17,403 bases of DNA from Gracilaria caudata (lineage: Eukaryota > Rhodophyta > Florideophyceae > Gracilariales > Gracilariaceae), in NCBI GenBank assembly GCA_030374735.1, contig JASCIV010000531.1, positions 1-17,403 on the forward strand. Reading direction: 5' to 3'. Below are positions 17,139-17,403 of the stretch, piece after piece; position 1 is the stretch's first letter; each line of letters starts with the position of its first letter. The notes under the pieces are model-generated. The model searched no databases. It was given only the letters and a program-made list of their open reading frames with translations, and was not told where the DNA came from. The translations under genes were made by a program, and so were the position numbers.

Positions 17139-17403
17139 ATGAGTAGTCGAACTTTGCATCCAGTAACAGCAGACAGCGCGATTCAGTCAGGAGTCCCGGC
17201 GATCCCAACCGTTTCGTTTCAGGCTTCGAACCAGCAGGCTGCGTCAATCCGAGAATATGCCCCGGCAAGGACAGATGTTCGTAGCGTGCTGGACCCCGAC
17301 GTCCTTCCTGCGAACTCCGTAATGATTCCGACTGCTTCTATGAAGAGACGTTTTCGGGACTCTGATCGACCAGGAGTTCCGACCGGTACAACGATTTCTG
17401 CGA
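17139..17403 (+). CDS. 5' part of an unknown reading frame, cut by the right edge
   Basis: From ATG 17139-17141 the frame stays open for 88 codons to the window end. The product is rich in Ser, Ala, Pro, Val and Thr, without hydrophobic segments. It repeats a GVP-x turn (GVPAIPT, GVPTGTT) and carries a basic patch, MKRRFRDSDR. It looks like the disordered N-terminus of a larger, possibly nuclear protein, or a transposon-encoded protein. A good acceptor-like site (pyrimidine tract with CTGACAG, ending near 17117) precedes the ATG, so an upstream exon or a spliced 5' leader is possible. I recognise no family. A competing minus-strand frame (17268-17020, 82 codons) has no better claim. Confidence 0.4.
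   Translation, partial: MSSRTLHPVTADSAIQSGVPAIPTVSFQASNQQAASIREYAPARTDVRSVLDPDVLPANSVMIPTASMKRRFRDSDRPGVPTGTTISA

Overview
The window looks like nuclear DNA of a eukaryote. Two spliceosomal introns (GT..AG, 87 and 102 nt) can be placed in a recognisable gene, there are no operons, genes are short and mostly intronless, and transposon remains lie between them. A DUF6818 protein, a plant-type RHL1 (topoisomerase VI partner), a secretion-signal-free 5'-nucleotidase-family phosphoesterase and an EnSpm/CACTA transposase together point to a red alga (florideophyte, Chondrus/Gracilaria-like). That is an inference from gene content, not proof. Layout from left to right: an unrecognised, frame-broken reading frame enters from the left edge (1-682). 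A DUF6818/Myb-like gene lies on the minus strand (864-1625). About 2.4 kb without a gene follows, partly AT-rich, with a perfect 14-bp hairpin plus T-run at 3375-3406. A small RING-finger gene (4042-4353) has lost one zinc ligand. On the minus strand a decayed CDK11-like kinase (about 5630-4670) is cut by a 281-bp fold-back element (4935-5215) flanked by a 4-bp CGAG target duplication. A decayed short-chain dehydrogenase follows (5949-7012). RHL1 (minus) and the 5'-nucleotidase-family gene (plus) stand head to head around a GC-rich 376-bp gap. A hypothetical basic protein (11052-11903, minus) has strong palindromes just upstream. An EnSpm/CACTA transposase (13225-16254, minus) is one open frame except for a single TAA in its most conserved motif. 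The window ends with a pyrimidine-rich repeat tract and the start of an unknown reading frame. The genes do not form a shared pathway. The theme is erosion: nearly every recognisable gene carries a one-base frame change, a nonsense codon or a lost catalytic residue. The transposase, kinase and dehydrogenase look like true pseudogenes. RHL1 and the phosphoesterase may be real genes with assembly indels, and raw reads would separate these cases. I found no convincing new multi-gene system. The best observations are the nested fold-back element in the kinase relic and the single-stop transposase.
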